NCBI GenBank assembly: GCA_948144175.1
Contig: CANXME010000213.1
Location: 496,001-560,000, forward strand
Source of the DNA: Closterium sp. NIES-65
Taxonomy: Eukaryota > Streptophyta > Zygnematophyceae > Desmidiales > Closteriaceae
Direction: 5' to 3'
DNA: 64,000 nucleotides
The notes beneath the pieces are model-generated. The model did no database searches and had not been told where the DNA came from. It worked only from the letters and a program-made list of their open reading frames with translations. Each line of letters starts with the position of its first letter. Within the stretch, counting starts at the first letter, position 1. Below are positions 1-9,272 of this stretch, piece by piece. A program made the position numbers and the translations under genes.

Positions 1-870
1 CGAAATGTAGTCGAGGGCGCTCGCGACCATTTCAAGTCCGCCCGCCGCGTCGCCGCGATGCAGTTTGTACTCCGCGTGCTTCAGGTAGGCCCTCAGGTCC
101 TCCAGGGGCTCCACTTTCGCTCGCACGATCGGGTCAATGAAGTTTGCCGCCGAAAAAGTGGGGTTAGTGCAAGGGAGGGGAGGGAGATTTTCCATGGGGG
201 GGAAATTTGTTGCGTTGTTCGGAGCCTCACCGGCGTCGTCGTCTGAGTCGTCGGAGTCGTTGTTGACTGCTGCAGCTTCAGGAGCGCTGGTAACGGCCTC
301 CTTGTCGTGGCGGCGCGTTGATGGTCCTTTTGCTCCTTTTTCCTTTTTTGCAATGTCGTTTTTAGCCGATGCAGATGCAGCAGGTTGTGTAGTTTCGCCG
401 GCGATCGCGCTAGCGGGGTGCTGCTGTAACAGGGACAGGAGGGCCTTGACTTGGTCCGGGGTCAACGCCTCGGTCAAGGCCTGGTCAGCCGTCGCGTCAG
501 ACGAGGCAGCCGTACGGCGCCTCTGGCGCTGACGCGATGGCCGGCCGGAGGCGTGTGCCGCTGGCGCGTGCTCCGCGTCCGCGGTGTGTGTCGCCACGTT
601 CGCCACTGGCACCACAGGCGCCACTGGCGCCACAGGTGCCACTGGCGCCACAGGCGCCGAAGGGTGCTGGGGGTGCTGCTCGGCGTTTTTGTTGACTTCG
701 AGCCCGCCCAACAGCACGTCCACGGCGGTCGGGGCGGATGTTTCGCCGTCTTCCCGGCGCTTGTTGCGACGCTCGCCCGTCGTTTCACGGGCATTACGGT
801 CGTTGTCGGAAATTATCGGGTCGTTGGCGACGATGTTGTTAGCACGGTTAAGCGTTGGCGTCGCAGCCAT
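1..870 (-). CDS. Gag-like protein of YR retroelement, 3' part outside window
   Basis: The frame opens with ATG at 870-868 (MAATPTLNRAN) and stays open to the window edge, about 290 residues. It parallels the gag at 43666-44865 block by block. First comes a basic RNKRR segment, then TAVDVLLGGLEVNKN. A Pro-Ala-Val low-complexity run follows, then RQRQRRRT, LTPDQVKALLSLLQQHPAS, an acidic DDSDDDAGEAP stretch and the LEDLRAYLKHAEYKL helix. The zinc knuckle would lie beyond the edge. The function is inferred to be RNA binding and particle formation for the element. No stop or frameshift was seen in the visible part. Confidence 0.75.
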   Translation of the reverse strand, partial: MAATPTLNRANNIVANDPIISDNDRNARETTGERRNKRREDGETSAPTAVDVLLGGLEVNKNAEQHPQHPSAPVAPVAPVAPVAPVVPVANVATHTADAEHAPAAHASGRPSRQRQRRRTAASSDATADQALTEALTPDQVKALLSLLQQHPASAIAGETTQPAASASAKNDIAKKEKGAKGPSTRRHDKEAVTSAPEAAAVNNDSDDSDDDAGEAPNNATNFPPMENLPPLPCTNPTFSAANFIDPIVRAKVEPLEDLRAYLKHAEYKLHRGDAAGGLEMVASALDYIS

Positions 871-1176
871 CGTTGAGCGGTTTTGGTTAAGGATGTCGGC
901 TAATAAAGTTGAAGGAGAAACGCCTCTAGGTAATGAGCGAGTCCTCGCCAGCTTGAACGGTAAAACTAGAAGTGAGCTCGAGAAAATGGAGTTGCATGAG
1001 CCGTTGGAAAACGAGAGACGTGGGTGGAGGGAAATGAGCTCCAACCCACGATTTGTAGTTGGAGAAAGGGCGTTTAGCGCGCTTCGACGATGCCAAAACA
1101 TGCGTTACAAGCAGCTGCGCTTTCGAAATACGTAATTTTGAAAAACACTTCGTGTGTTTAAAATTATAATTTTTAG
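1..1176 (-). mobile_element. 5' end of a tyrosine-recombinase (PAT/Ngaro-like) retroelement, third copy
   Basis: Read on the minus strand, the element starts near 1176 with an AT-rich terminal repeat whose first bases form a small hairpin (AAACAC...GTGTTT). A leader follows and then a gag frame that runs off the window edge. The leader and gag are clearly homologous to the complete element at 43372-49347. Shared features are the GCGCGCTAAACGCCC block, the duplicated TTGGAG...CCTCCACCCACG stretch and the gag N-terminus. The copy has diverged by substitutions and indels, so it is a separate, probably older insertion. The rest lies left of the window. Confidence 0.8.
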
Positions 1177-1795
1177 ACTGAAAATATCAGAGTTGGTATA
1201 AAAAAAAGGCTGAAATTTCAGAGTGTCCTAAAAAAAAAGTATGATCATTCAAAAACAATGTACCGGTATTCAATGTTTCATCGGAATGTAATCAATGTTT
1301 CATTCATCTGCTACCGAAACACACAACACTAAGGGGATTTCCGATAAAACATGCTTTGACAAGGCGAATATATGTGTAAGGGCGAATCTTGTGGTGCGAA
1401 AGAGCGAATCTGCAATGTCTGGGCGAGTTTTCGATGATTGGTCGAAATTGTTGTGCTTTGACAGCGCAAATCTGTTGTGTCAGGGCGATTTTGCTATGAT
1501 TGGGCGAAAATCTTGTGCTGTAAGGCTCGGATTTGCTGTATCAAGGCGATTTTGCGTTGACATTGCGAATCTGTTGTGACCCGTAAGTCCGAATCACCAG
1601 TCAAGGACGCGTTTGTACTCTGAATGATCAGAGTACACTCTCAGAAAACTCTGAACTCTCAGAGTTAGCCTTAAAACAAGTCTGAAAATTACAGAGTTTG
1701 GGCCCAAAAAAGTCTGATTTTAACAGAGTACACTACACTGGAAAAAAAATCTGAAATATCAGAGTTTTTTGTGCAAATCAGAGAAAAAAGTCTGA
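1174..1795. repeat. Cluster of short TCTGA...TCAGA palindromes
   Basis: At least seven short inverted repeats of the form (A)CTCTGA-N-TCAGAGT occur here. Examples are near 1174, 1209, 1617, 1647-1666 (AACTCTGA/TCAGAGTT, loop ACTC), 1681, 1712 and 1750. Between them, 1360-1580 holds degenerate repeats built on GGGCGAATC/GCGATTTTG-type words. No long open frame is convincing. The origin is unknown; a decayed family of tiny foldback repeats is one option. Confidence 0.5.
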
Positions 1796-2429
1796 CTTCG
1801 TAGGGCCTGCATGCGAGCGATTTCGTTATTAAGACCGTTTTCCAGACTTGAAAAATTACAATGCTGTTCAATGAATTGGTCGAGCGAAATCTCTGACACG
1901 TGTTGTTCAGTGACCCTTGTCAGGCAATCGCGCAAAATCTTTCGCAGGTGCTGTTTCAGCGAGCCATGGTCAGGGAATCGTGCGGAATTCTTCACACATG
2001 CTGTTTTGTCGGGTATGAAACATACAAAGAATGTTCCGCCAAACACACGTTTCAATTGCCTGGAATTTGTCTGAACTCATAATTTTTTTCCTTCGCAACC
2101 TTTCGGGACCGTTGCGCAGTGCCACGTCACCCAACACATTTTGTCGCGCACTTCACAAACGATCAAAACATCTAGTACACAATGCATTTAATCCGAAATT
2201 CTGGTGTTTGAGGCGAGTCTGACAAGGGGCTGGCCTGATAGGGGCCCGTAGGAACATGCTCTAAGTCTGAAATTTAGGTCTTGTAGCGAAAATTCTCAAA
2301 TTTTGCGAAGTATGATACCAGGTACGGGAGGCCTGATACCGTAAGAGGCCGACAGGAACACGCCCTAAGATAAACATCACATTTCAAGGCAATATTGGAT
2401 AAAACCCATGTCTTATATCCGGGAGGTAC
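1796..2429. other. Intergenic, no gene seen
   Basis: This AT-rich stretch lies downstream of the actin-like gene and presumably includes its 3' untranslated region. Short open frames here lack family similarity and splice support. Confidence 0.5.
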
Positions 2430-3831
2430 CTAAGTAGAAAACTTGGAGCACTTCGTGTGAACAATGGCTGGACCAACCTCGTCATAGTCGCTCTTCGTAA
2501 TACACATCTGCATCACACAAGGTATGTCAGCGCACAGAAACAAGGCATAGAGCAATAGAAAATGTTGGAAACCCATACCTGCTGGAAGGTGCTCAGAGCC
2601 GCATACATGGATCCACCAATCCAGGCACCGTACTTCCGCTCAGGTGGAGCAACCACCTTAACGTAGTTGGCTGGAGCCAGCTGAGTCACTTCCTTGGTTA
2701 AGCGCTCAGCGATTCCAGGTATCAAAGAGGTGCCGCCGCTGAGAACAATGTTGCTGTACAAATCCCGCCTGATACCTTCGTCACACTTCGTGATGCTGTT
2801 GTTGCAAATCTCATGGAGACCCGGAAATTCCTTTCCAAGCAGCGACGGGTTAAAGAGCGCTTCTGGGCACCTAAAACGCTCGGAACCAACGGTAATAACC
2901 TGGCCATCAGGAAGCTCATAACTCTGCTCCAAAGTAGTCGAGCCCTCCACAGTCGCCATCTCCTGCTTGAAGTCGATAGCAACGTAAGCGAGCCTCTCCT
3001 TGATGTCCCTCACTCTTTCAACAGCACAACCAGGTAATCAGTCAATTCACGACCGGCAAGATGCGAACGGAGAGTCGCGTCCGGCAGAGCGTTACCTTCG
3101 TGGATGGGAACAGCGTGGGACACACCACCTCCAGATTCCAGAACAATGCCTGAAGCCAAAGCAGGATATTAGAAGCTGAAAGACATTGCGAATGCGAGTG
3201 CACAGAGAAACAAACCAAAACTTACCAGTGGTATGACCACTGGCGAACAGGGAGAGCACGGCCCAAATGGCGACATACATTGCCGGCACGCGGAAAGTCT
3301 CAAACATTATTTGCGTCATCTTCTCGCGATTCGCCTTGGGATTTAGAGGACCTTCAGTCAAAAGCACCGGATGCTCCTCTGGGTCGACACGAAGTTCATT
3401 GTCCAAGGTGTGCTGCCAAATCTTTTCCATGTCGCCCCAGTTCGTCACAATACCTGGAACGTCAAAACACCCGAAGGATACATGATTGAGAAGAATAATG
3501 ATTGGAAGTGTGCGTATTTATTCATGCAGCAAAGTCAATCTCACCGTAATCGATAGGATACGTCAGCGTCAACATTCCACGCTGGGCCATGGCTTCATCA
3601 CCAACGCAAGCATCTCTGTCGCCCATTAGTCTCAAACCGGGATGGCGAGGACGACCAACAACGTTGGGAAACACTGCACGTGGCTTATCATCTCCGGCAA
3701 ATCCGGCCTGGAAAATAAGGCTCACATGCATTAGACGTAAACCATCAACACGATAAATTGACAATGCCAATGCTACTCACCTTCATCATGCGGGATCCGT
3801 TGTCGATCACAAGAGCTTGCGTGTCGTCCAT
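2430..3831 (-). pseudogene. Divergent actin with lost catalytic residues and a 40-nt frame-breaking gap
   Basis: Five exons read cleanly: 3831-3781 (MDDTQALVIDNGSRMMK), 3707-3545, 3453-3226, 3149-2579 and 2507-2430, ending TKCSKFST. All introns are GT-AG and in phase. The product would be about 376 residues, normal actin length, and covers the whole fold from IDNG to the Cys-ending tail. In exon 4, [11 protein letters not shown] runs straight into [14 protein letters not shown]. The conserved GYxFTTTAEREI segment is absent, and about 40 nt are missing, so the frame breaks at a TGA near 3011. In muscle-actin numbering Gln137 is Trp (codon 3263-3265), Asp154 is Glu and Asp157 is Gly, while Asp11, Lys18 and His161 are kept. 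ATP hydrolysis should be lost or strongly impaired even if the frame is restored. It is either a decaying actin paralogue, an unusual actin-like protein with an unseen splice, or a local assembly error. Confidence 0.85.
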
Positions 3832-5279
3832 GTTGAACAATCTTCACTGTGCAAGGACATTACCCAAAGTGAAAGAAAGAAAGATAATATGAAATCGCCT
3901 AATGCAGGTCACTGACCATGACCAGTAGAAGTAGCAACCCTCATCGCCAGTCGTGCTCACCAGGCTGGAGGAGGAAGGTTAGGGATGACTTGCTGTGAGC
4001 GCGAAACGAAATGAGGGCGGATTGAAAAAGAGATACCTTTCTACTGCACTTCGACAGAAATCTGCTTGGCAAAACCCGACCGAGACCCACTGCACCACCC
4101 ACAGGTTGAAACCACCCAGTCTTTGTGTTGTCCAAACACATTCATCTTGACTGCTGACCAGAATCTAAAACGTCAAGATGCACTCCAAGGGGATGTGAGG
4201 GTGCTGGAAGCTCTGAACGACATCCATGCCGTCAAGCCGTCCCGCGAATAATATTTGGGATGCCATCCGACGGATGTCCGACCAATCTTCATGAGTATAC
4301 CGATGACGGACGTCGGCGGACGGCGCGAGAGTGGAGGGGAGTGTGGACGGGGTGAAGAGACTGGAGGGTACGGCAGGGTCTGCCGCTGGTTGAGAGATGA
4401 GAGTTTCATCGAACATCGCGAACAAGGGATGTCAGTGCGCATTCGAATTTCGTTGGCGAACTCCACGAACGGGACTTCACAATTTTCGTCGTGTTTACAA
4501 ACCTGAAACCCGCGATCGCAAATCCTGCCTGCCCCCCCAGCTCGCATCGCATTTGCCGTGGATTGCATTGGATCGTGACTATAGCAGACGTTTTGTGGCA
4601 ACTGGTGCGCTGCGTCGGCCGGCCAGCACAGAGCGGGGCTTTTGGAGGGGCTGTGTCAAAGCTTGTCAGTGCACCGATTTACATTGGCACGAACCAGGTC
4701 GACCTAGCACAGCCCGCAATGTAGCCCTGCTGACAGCTCGCAATTCTGACCTCGCGAACTCTCTCAAAAGTCGTGAGTAACCGAGTCAACACGACCAAAT
4801 TCGATCCCTCCTTATTCGCCAACTCCCAACAACACTCTCCCACCACACGCTGAAGACCTACACCGCAAATTTATAAGCATATAAACAATCGTCGCTGCAC
4901 ACGATCCAACCCTAAAACCCCAACGCCCTGGGGGGCCTGCTGCCGTCACATCAGCTCGTTGCAGCCGTGACTGACGCTATGTCACAGTCAAATCCGTGAT
5001 GGTGACAAGCCTGAGCGATCATGTCACCGTGTTCGCCATGGCGTCAACCTCAACGTCCGCCGAAACAGTCGGCGCCCTTGAAGGTCATTCGGCCGCCTTT
5101 GTTTTGCAAACGTCATGATATTATAAATGCTGGCGCCAGTCGACGCAGTGCTGATGTCGTGTGAACGCATGTTCTCATCCCGCCCTCTCAAGACTTCCTT
5201 GCTCACTGGGCCCTCTTCGGTGCCCTCGTTGCTTAGCTGCTACTGCATCGGCCCCGTTCTCACGCAGCTTCTCGCCTCC
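3832..5279. other. Intergenic between divergent actin-like and small secreted-protein genes
   Basis: No supported gene. It must contain the upstream regions of both neighbours. A telo-box-like AACCCTAAAACCCC lies at about 4910, some 370 bases before the start at 5280. Open frames at 4173-4601 and 4397-4780 have no recognisable domain and are treated as chance. Confidence 0.5.
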
Positions 5280-5971
5280 ATGGATTTCCTTCGACTTATT
5301 CTTATCGGTAACGCCCCTCTCTGACCTCTTATCGATCGCGTGTTTCAGTATTTCTTCGCGTCTGGATTGCGTACTAACAACGCGTTCTGCGCGTGCGTGT
5401 GCCTGAAAAACTGGCAGGTTTGGCCGTGAGGGCAGCGGCGGGAAACACCCTCGCGGACCTCGTGACTCAGGTGGTGCCGGACTTGCCTACACTGCCCGCC
5501 GTGCCCGTGCCCACGGTGCCTCACAGCGTATACACGGACCAGAGCAATAACAACGGGAACATAGCGAACCAGGTGCAGAGCAACTCGCAGACGGTCGACG
5601 CTAGGGATTCCTCCACCGTCACTCAAACCAACTCCCAGTCCCAGACCGCATTCGCTCAGGCGCCCGCCGCCGCTGCCGCCGCGCCGGCACCGGCTCCTGC
5701 TGCTCCCCCGCCGTGCTTCCCGTTCCTGCAGCACCCGATGCAGGGCGTGCCGTCGAGCATCACCATCGACGTGCCACCGGAGCTGCCATGCGTGATTGAT
5801 CACCCCGCCCTGCCGTCCCTGTCGTCGCTGCCTCTGTACCCGCGTGTGCCCACCCGGATGCCCACCGTCAGCTTCCGCTTCCGTGGGTTGCCCCTGTTCC
5901 CGCGCGGCGGCACTGAACAGGTGGCGCTTGCACATGCTAACGACGACATAACTGCCATCAGTGCTCCATAG
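5280..5971 (+). CDS. Small secreted Gln/Asn- and Ala/Pro-rich protein, unknown function
   Basis: Two exons, 5280-5307 and 5418-5971, joined by a GT-AG intron in phase 1, give 193 residues. Splicing joins MDFLRLILI to GLAVRAAAGN and creates a good N-terminal signal peptide, the main reason for choosing this start. The mature part has three zones. The first is a Val/Pro-rich head (VVPDLPTLPAVPVPTVP). The second is a Gln/Asn/Ser/Thr-rich middle without charge (SNNNGN, SNSQT, TQTNSQSQ). The third is an Ala-Pro spacer followed by a Pro-rich tail with two cysteines. The composition resembles cell-wall or extracellular low-complexity proteins. No family is recognised. Confidence 0.6.
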
Positions 5972-6565
5972 TAGCTGACGTGTAGAAAAGGCCCCAGGGC
6001 AGAGAAGGCTACAGGTACAGGTCACGTATCAGGAGAAGTTAAAGCATGCATTGAATCAATCATTTCCCACGGCTTGCAGCCCCACCCTGATCTAGAGCAC
6101 ATGTTTTGCTGGTCACATGCTCACCACAGAGATTACCAGAGTCTTAAAAGTGTGAAGTATTTTGCTAACGGCACACATCTTACCAAATGTGAGTAATTAC
6201 CCTAGTACATAATAAAGGCGTGTTCCCCACAGCCTTCTGCCCGGAAATCCTCGTGCCGGATTTGCTTCGAACCACCCTGTTACGCACTCCTCACATTCAA
6301 TCGTACTGGAAAGCATCTAACCGCACAATGTGCGTCTGGTGACAGGTAGAGGACCACCACGCCCTAAGAGCTGTAAACACGGGTAGGTAGAATGCACTTC
6401 AGAAAGCTAGAGCACACAAAGTTCAGAGGCGGCGATATCATACGGTATGACCACACCATATTGGGAACATCTAGCTGTGTTCTATACCATGCATGCATGA
6501 ACCGTAGAGGCCACTTGTTGACCCACCCACAACCACAGTACCCTGGCAGCAGTCAATTTCATCCA
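5972..6565. other. Convergent intergenic region
   Basis: It lies between the stop of the secreted-protein gene and the stop of the fasciclin gene, so it holds both 3' ends. An AATAAA on the plus strand near 6210 is a possible polyadenylation signal for the upstream gene. Nothing else is seen. Confidence 0.5.
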
Positions 6566-7635
6566 CTAGTCAAGCTCAGCAGCGTCAAAGCACTGCTTGA
6601 GCGTGAGCTGCTTGCCGGCCTTCTTGGGGCTCTTGGGCACAATCACCGATGTCACACTGTGCACCACAACAGCACGCAGCACCACAGCGTTGGGCGTGTG
6701 CACGCTCACGGTGGCTCCGCCATCTTTGGGGCGCACTTGCACACTGCTGGAACCACGCACCGATGCCTTCACCAGCTTTGCCTTACCCATGCCCGCGGCT
6801 GTCTCATACTGCACAATAGGAACAGGCACGAGGAATAGGCAAACGGGGTGGACGGAGAGGGGGCACATGCTTTGAGAGGAATGCAGTGTCGGCAGGGCTA
6901 CCAGAACCGGTCTTCCAACCAGAAAAGCATTGACAACAGAGGCAACAGGAAGCAACGCAAGCAGGCAATGCAGTGAGGGCGTCCACAGAAGTCAGCCATA
7001 CCATACCTCCTGGCCCTTGCGCTGCGACACTATCTTAGCGGCCAGCTTCTTGCCCTTGACGATGTGCAGCAGCACGATCTCGCGCAGCAGCGGCACGTCC
7101 TTGAGCAGCGCGCTCAGCGTGGCCTTGGGCACGGCGGCGAATGCAGCGTCCGTGGGGGCGAAGATGGTGGCGTCGTAGTGGTCAAACGCGCCCGGCAGCT
7201 CCTTGTCCACGCCTGCCGGGTATCGAGGGCAACGAGGGATGCGAGGGCAGCGAGAGCAGAGTGAGCAGCAGGGGACGGGAGGGGAGGCAAAACTCTAGCA
7301 GCAAACACAGATCTTTACGAGCAGTTCTGCAAGATACCGCGCTGCTGCTTTGGGCAGGAATCGAAAGAGGAGAGCATATGGACCGCCCTGATGCGTGACA
7401 AGCAGGGGTGGGTGAGAGCAGTGGCACGCAGTGAGTGAGCGGTACCAGTGAGCTGCAACACGTTGAGGAATGTGGAGTAGTTCTTCGCGCCAGAGACGGC
7501 GCTCACCAGGTTGCGCGCGACCACGCGCCCGTTGTACTTGCGCTTGTGGTTGTGCGCGCCCGCGCGCGCGGGCAGCGACACACACAGGAGCAGCACGGCC
7601 AGTGCCGCCAGTGCAGCGGGGATTCGCGACGCCAT
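6566..7635 (-). CDS. Secreted fasciclin (FAS1) domain protein
   Basis: Three exons, 7635-7446, 7212-7007 and 6808-6566, with GT-AG introns in matching phases, encode 212 residues. Residues 1 to about 26 are a signal peptide (MASRIPAALAALAVLLLCVSLPARA). A single FAS1 domain follows. It has LVSAVSGAKNYSTFLNVL at its start, the H1-type motif ATIFAPTDAAF near residues 78-88, LLREIVLLHIVKGK, and the H2-type end (VVLRAVVVHSVTSVIVP). FAS1 proteins act in adhesion at the cell surface or matrix. No C-terminal hydrophobic tail is visible, so a GPI anchor is unlikely and a soluble wall or matrix protein is inferred. It is smaller than typical plant FLAs and lacks arabinogalactan Pro-rich regions. Confidence 0.85.
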
Positions 7636-8621
7636 TGTGCAAGGTAGTGTAAACCAAAGGTAAAGGTGTGTGGTTCAGGTGAGGGGAGGGAAACGGGTAA
7701 GATGAGACAGCTTCGTTGCGTGGGGCCAATAAAGGTCCCCGCGACTTTTTGTACTTCATGGAATGCCCCCCTTCTGCGTCAGGCACGCTGTTGCGAGTCG
7801 CTGAAATGCTGCCGCGTCGCGCATCGAGTGGGAGCCCTTGCGCCGCGCTAGGCCTCCCTCCCATCCCATCCCATGGCCGATAGCCGTCAAAAAGCATCTC
7901 GCTGGGAAGTACAAGCAAAGCTTCAGCCAGTAGAAACAGGCGACGTGGACACGAACGACGTGCACTTCTCCTGGGTTGCTAAATCACCCCAACGACGGCG
8001 GACGTTAGCAACAGGTGGCTTCTGGTGAGGGGAGCATCCACCGAATTCCACCTATGCGTTAGGAGACCGAAGCTGACCAAGGCCATCGGCGAACCGTCTA
8101 GATTGCCATGAATGAAGGGTGTCGTGTGGATCGGGATGCTTTCTAGTTCGTTTCCTATGTCGGTCGCCGTCATGAATCCTGCTTCCATTTCTGTTCAGAT
8201 GGAAAGAACTGCGTCCCTCTCCCATGAGGAATGTCCTGCGCCTGAGGGAAGATTGCCTTCGTGGCAGCTTTGGGTGCCCACGGGGGCAGTTGTTTACAAG
8301 AGTACACAGGAAGCGCGTTTGAATCCCACAAAGTTTCCTGTCATTTGGGTGTTTAATGAGCAGCCTTGCTTCGCTTCCTCGCCAACGTTCGCCACGGGCA
8401 AAATCGGGACTGTAGTGGGCAGGTGAAGAAATATAACCAGCTTCTTCAAAATATCTCACGAACGGACGGATGCCAGCGTGATAAGCTGTCTGTTCAACGG
8501 CTGCGATCAAAATAGGGGCTTGTATCGTACGTGCAACTGGCTTGTACTACTTGCAATTGGGCAGGCTGTCGAGCTTCGCCAGGCCAAATTCGCATGCAGT
8601 CGTTGAGCATCCTGTGTACAT

Positions 8622-8765
8622 GTTTATGGCATGTACTAAGTGCTGCAAAAACTCGACGTCGAGGACGCCGGTGAATCCTGACGGTTGGAATCTTTGATCC
8701 GAGGGTGGAAATTCACCGGCGTTCCTCGACGTCGAGTTTTTGCAGCACTTAGCACACGCCATCAA
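8622..8765. repeat. Long near-perfect hairpin (about 55-bp arms, 34-nt loop)
   Basis: The arms at 8622-8676 and 8711-8765 are reverse complements with only a few mismatches and one single-base bulge. Each contains the self-complementary CTCGACGTCGAG. Pairing continues imperfectly outward on both sides. The structure is compatible with a MIRNA-like precursor, a foldback element or a recent inverted duplication. It sits directly beside the MITE-like unit. Confidence 0.75.
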
Positions 8766-8809
8766 TGTGTGCTGCGCATGAGGAATCGTATCTCAAGGTG
8801 CAAGCAATA

Positions 8810-9092
8810 CACCCTGTTTCTCGCTAAACTGCGGAAACACACTGAACAGTGGAACTGTTCCTTGGACGTATTCGAAAAGTTTACAAAAACCGTCTCTAGG
8901 AGGCGGGTGATCCGAAATTTCGTTAACCTGGGTACCCTACCGAACCATATTAACAGTTCAGCAGACCGTCTTCAAAGGTAGCTGACCTCGTCAGACCGAA
9001 CTGGTGCAAAAGTTGACTATAGTAGCGCGTATTTTGGCGCGTTGAGCCACAAATTCAGTATACCGGAATCCACAATAGCGAAAAACAGGGTG
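8810..9092. mobile_element. Candidate MITE with CACCCTGTTT terminal inverted repeats and TA flanks
   Basis: The left end reads CACCCTGTTTCTCGCTA and the right end is its reverse complement with one visible difference (TAGCGAAAAACAGGGTG). Each end is flanked by TA (8808-8809 and 9093-9094), as expected of a Tc1/mariner-type target-site duplication. The 283-bp body has no coding capacity. The assignment rests on one copy only. Confidence 0.5.
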
Positions 9093-9272
9093 TACCGAGT
9101 TCTGGATAGTTTGACATCAAGGTTTCTTATGCAGCTGAGGCAAGCTTCACCTTCACTGCAAATACTTATCACTTGCAATCAAGCTGCCAACGCCATGTAA
9201 AATTAGGCAGCCGCAAACAATAGCAAGGCAAATATCCAGGAACGTGCAAACAAAACCACACTCAGTCTGCAC

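Larger units (their letters stand above)
7636..9272. other. Intergenic, holds a hairpin and a MITE-like element
   Basis: It lies between the fasciclin start and the TWD40-1 stop. Apart from the two repeats listed separately (8622-8765 and 8810-9092), no gene is supported. Confidence 0.5.

Noticed and set aside
4173..4780. Overlapping open frames of 100-140 residues upstream of the actin-like gene
   Set aside because: No recognisable motif, frames overlap on both strands and no splice structure fits.
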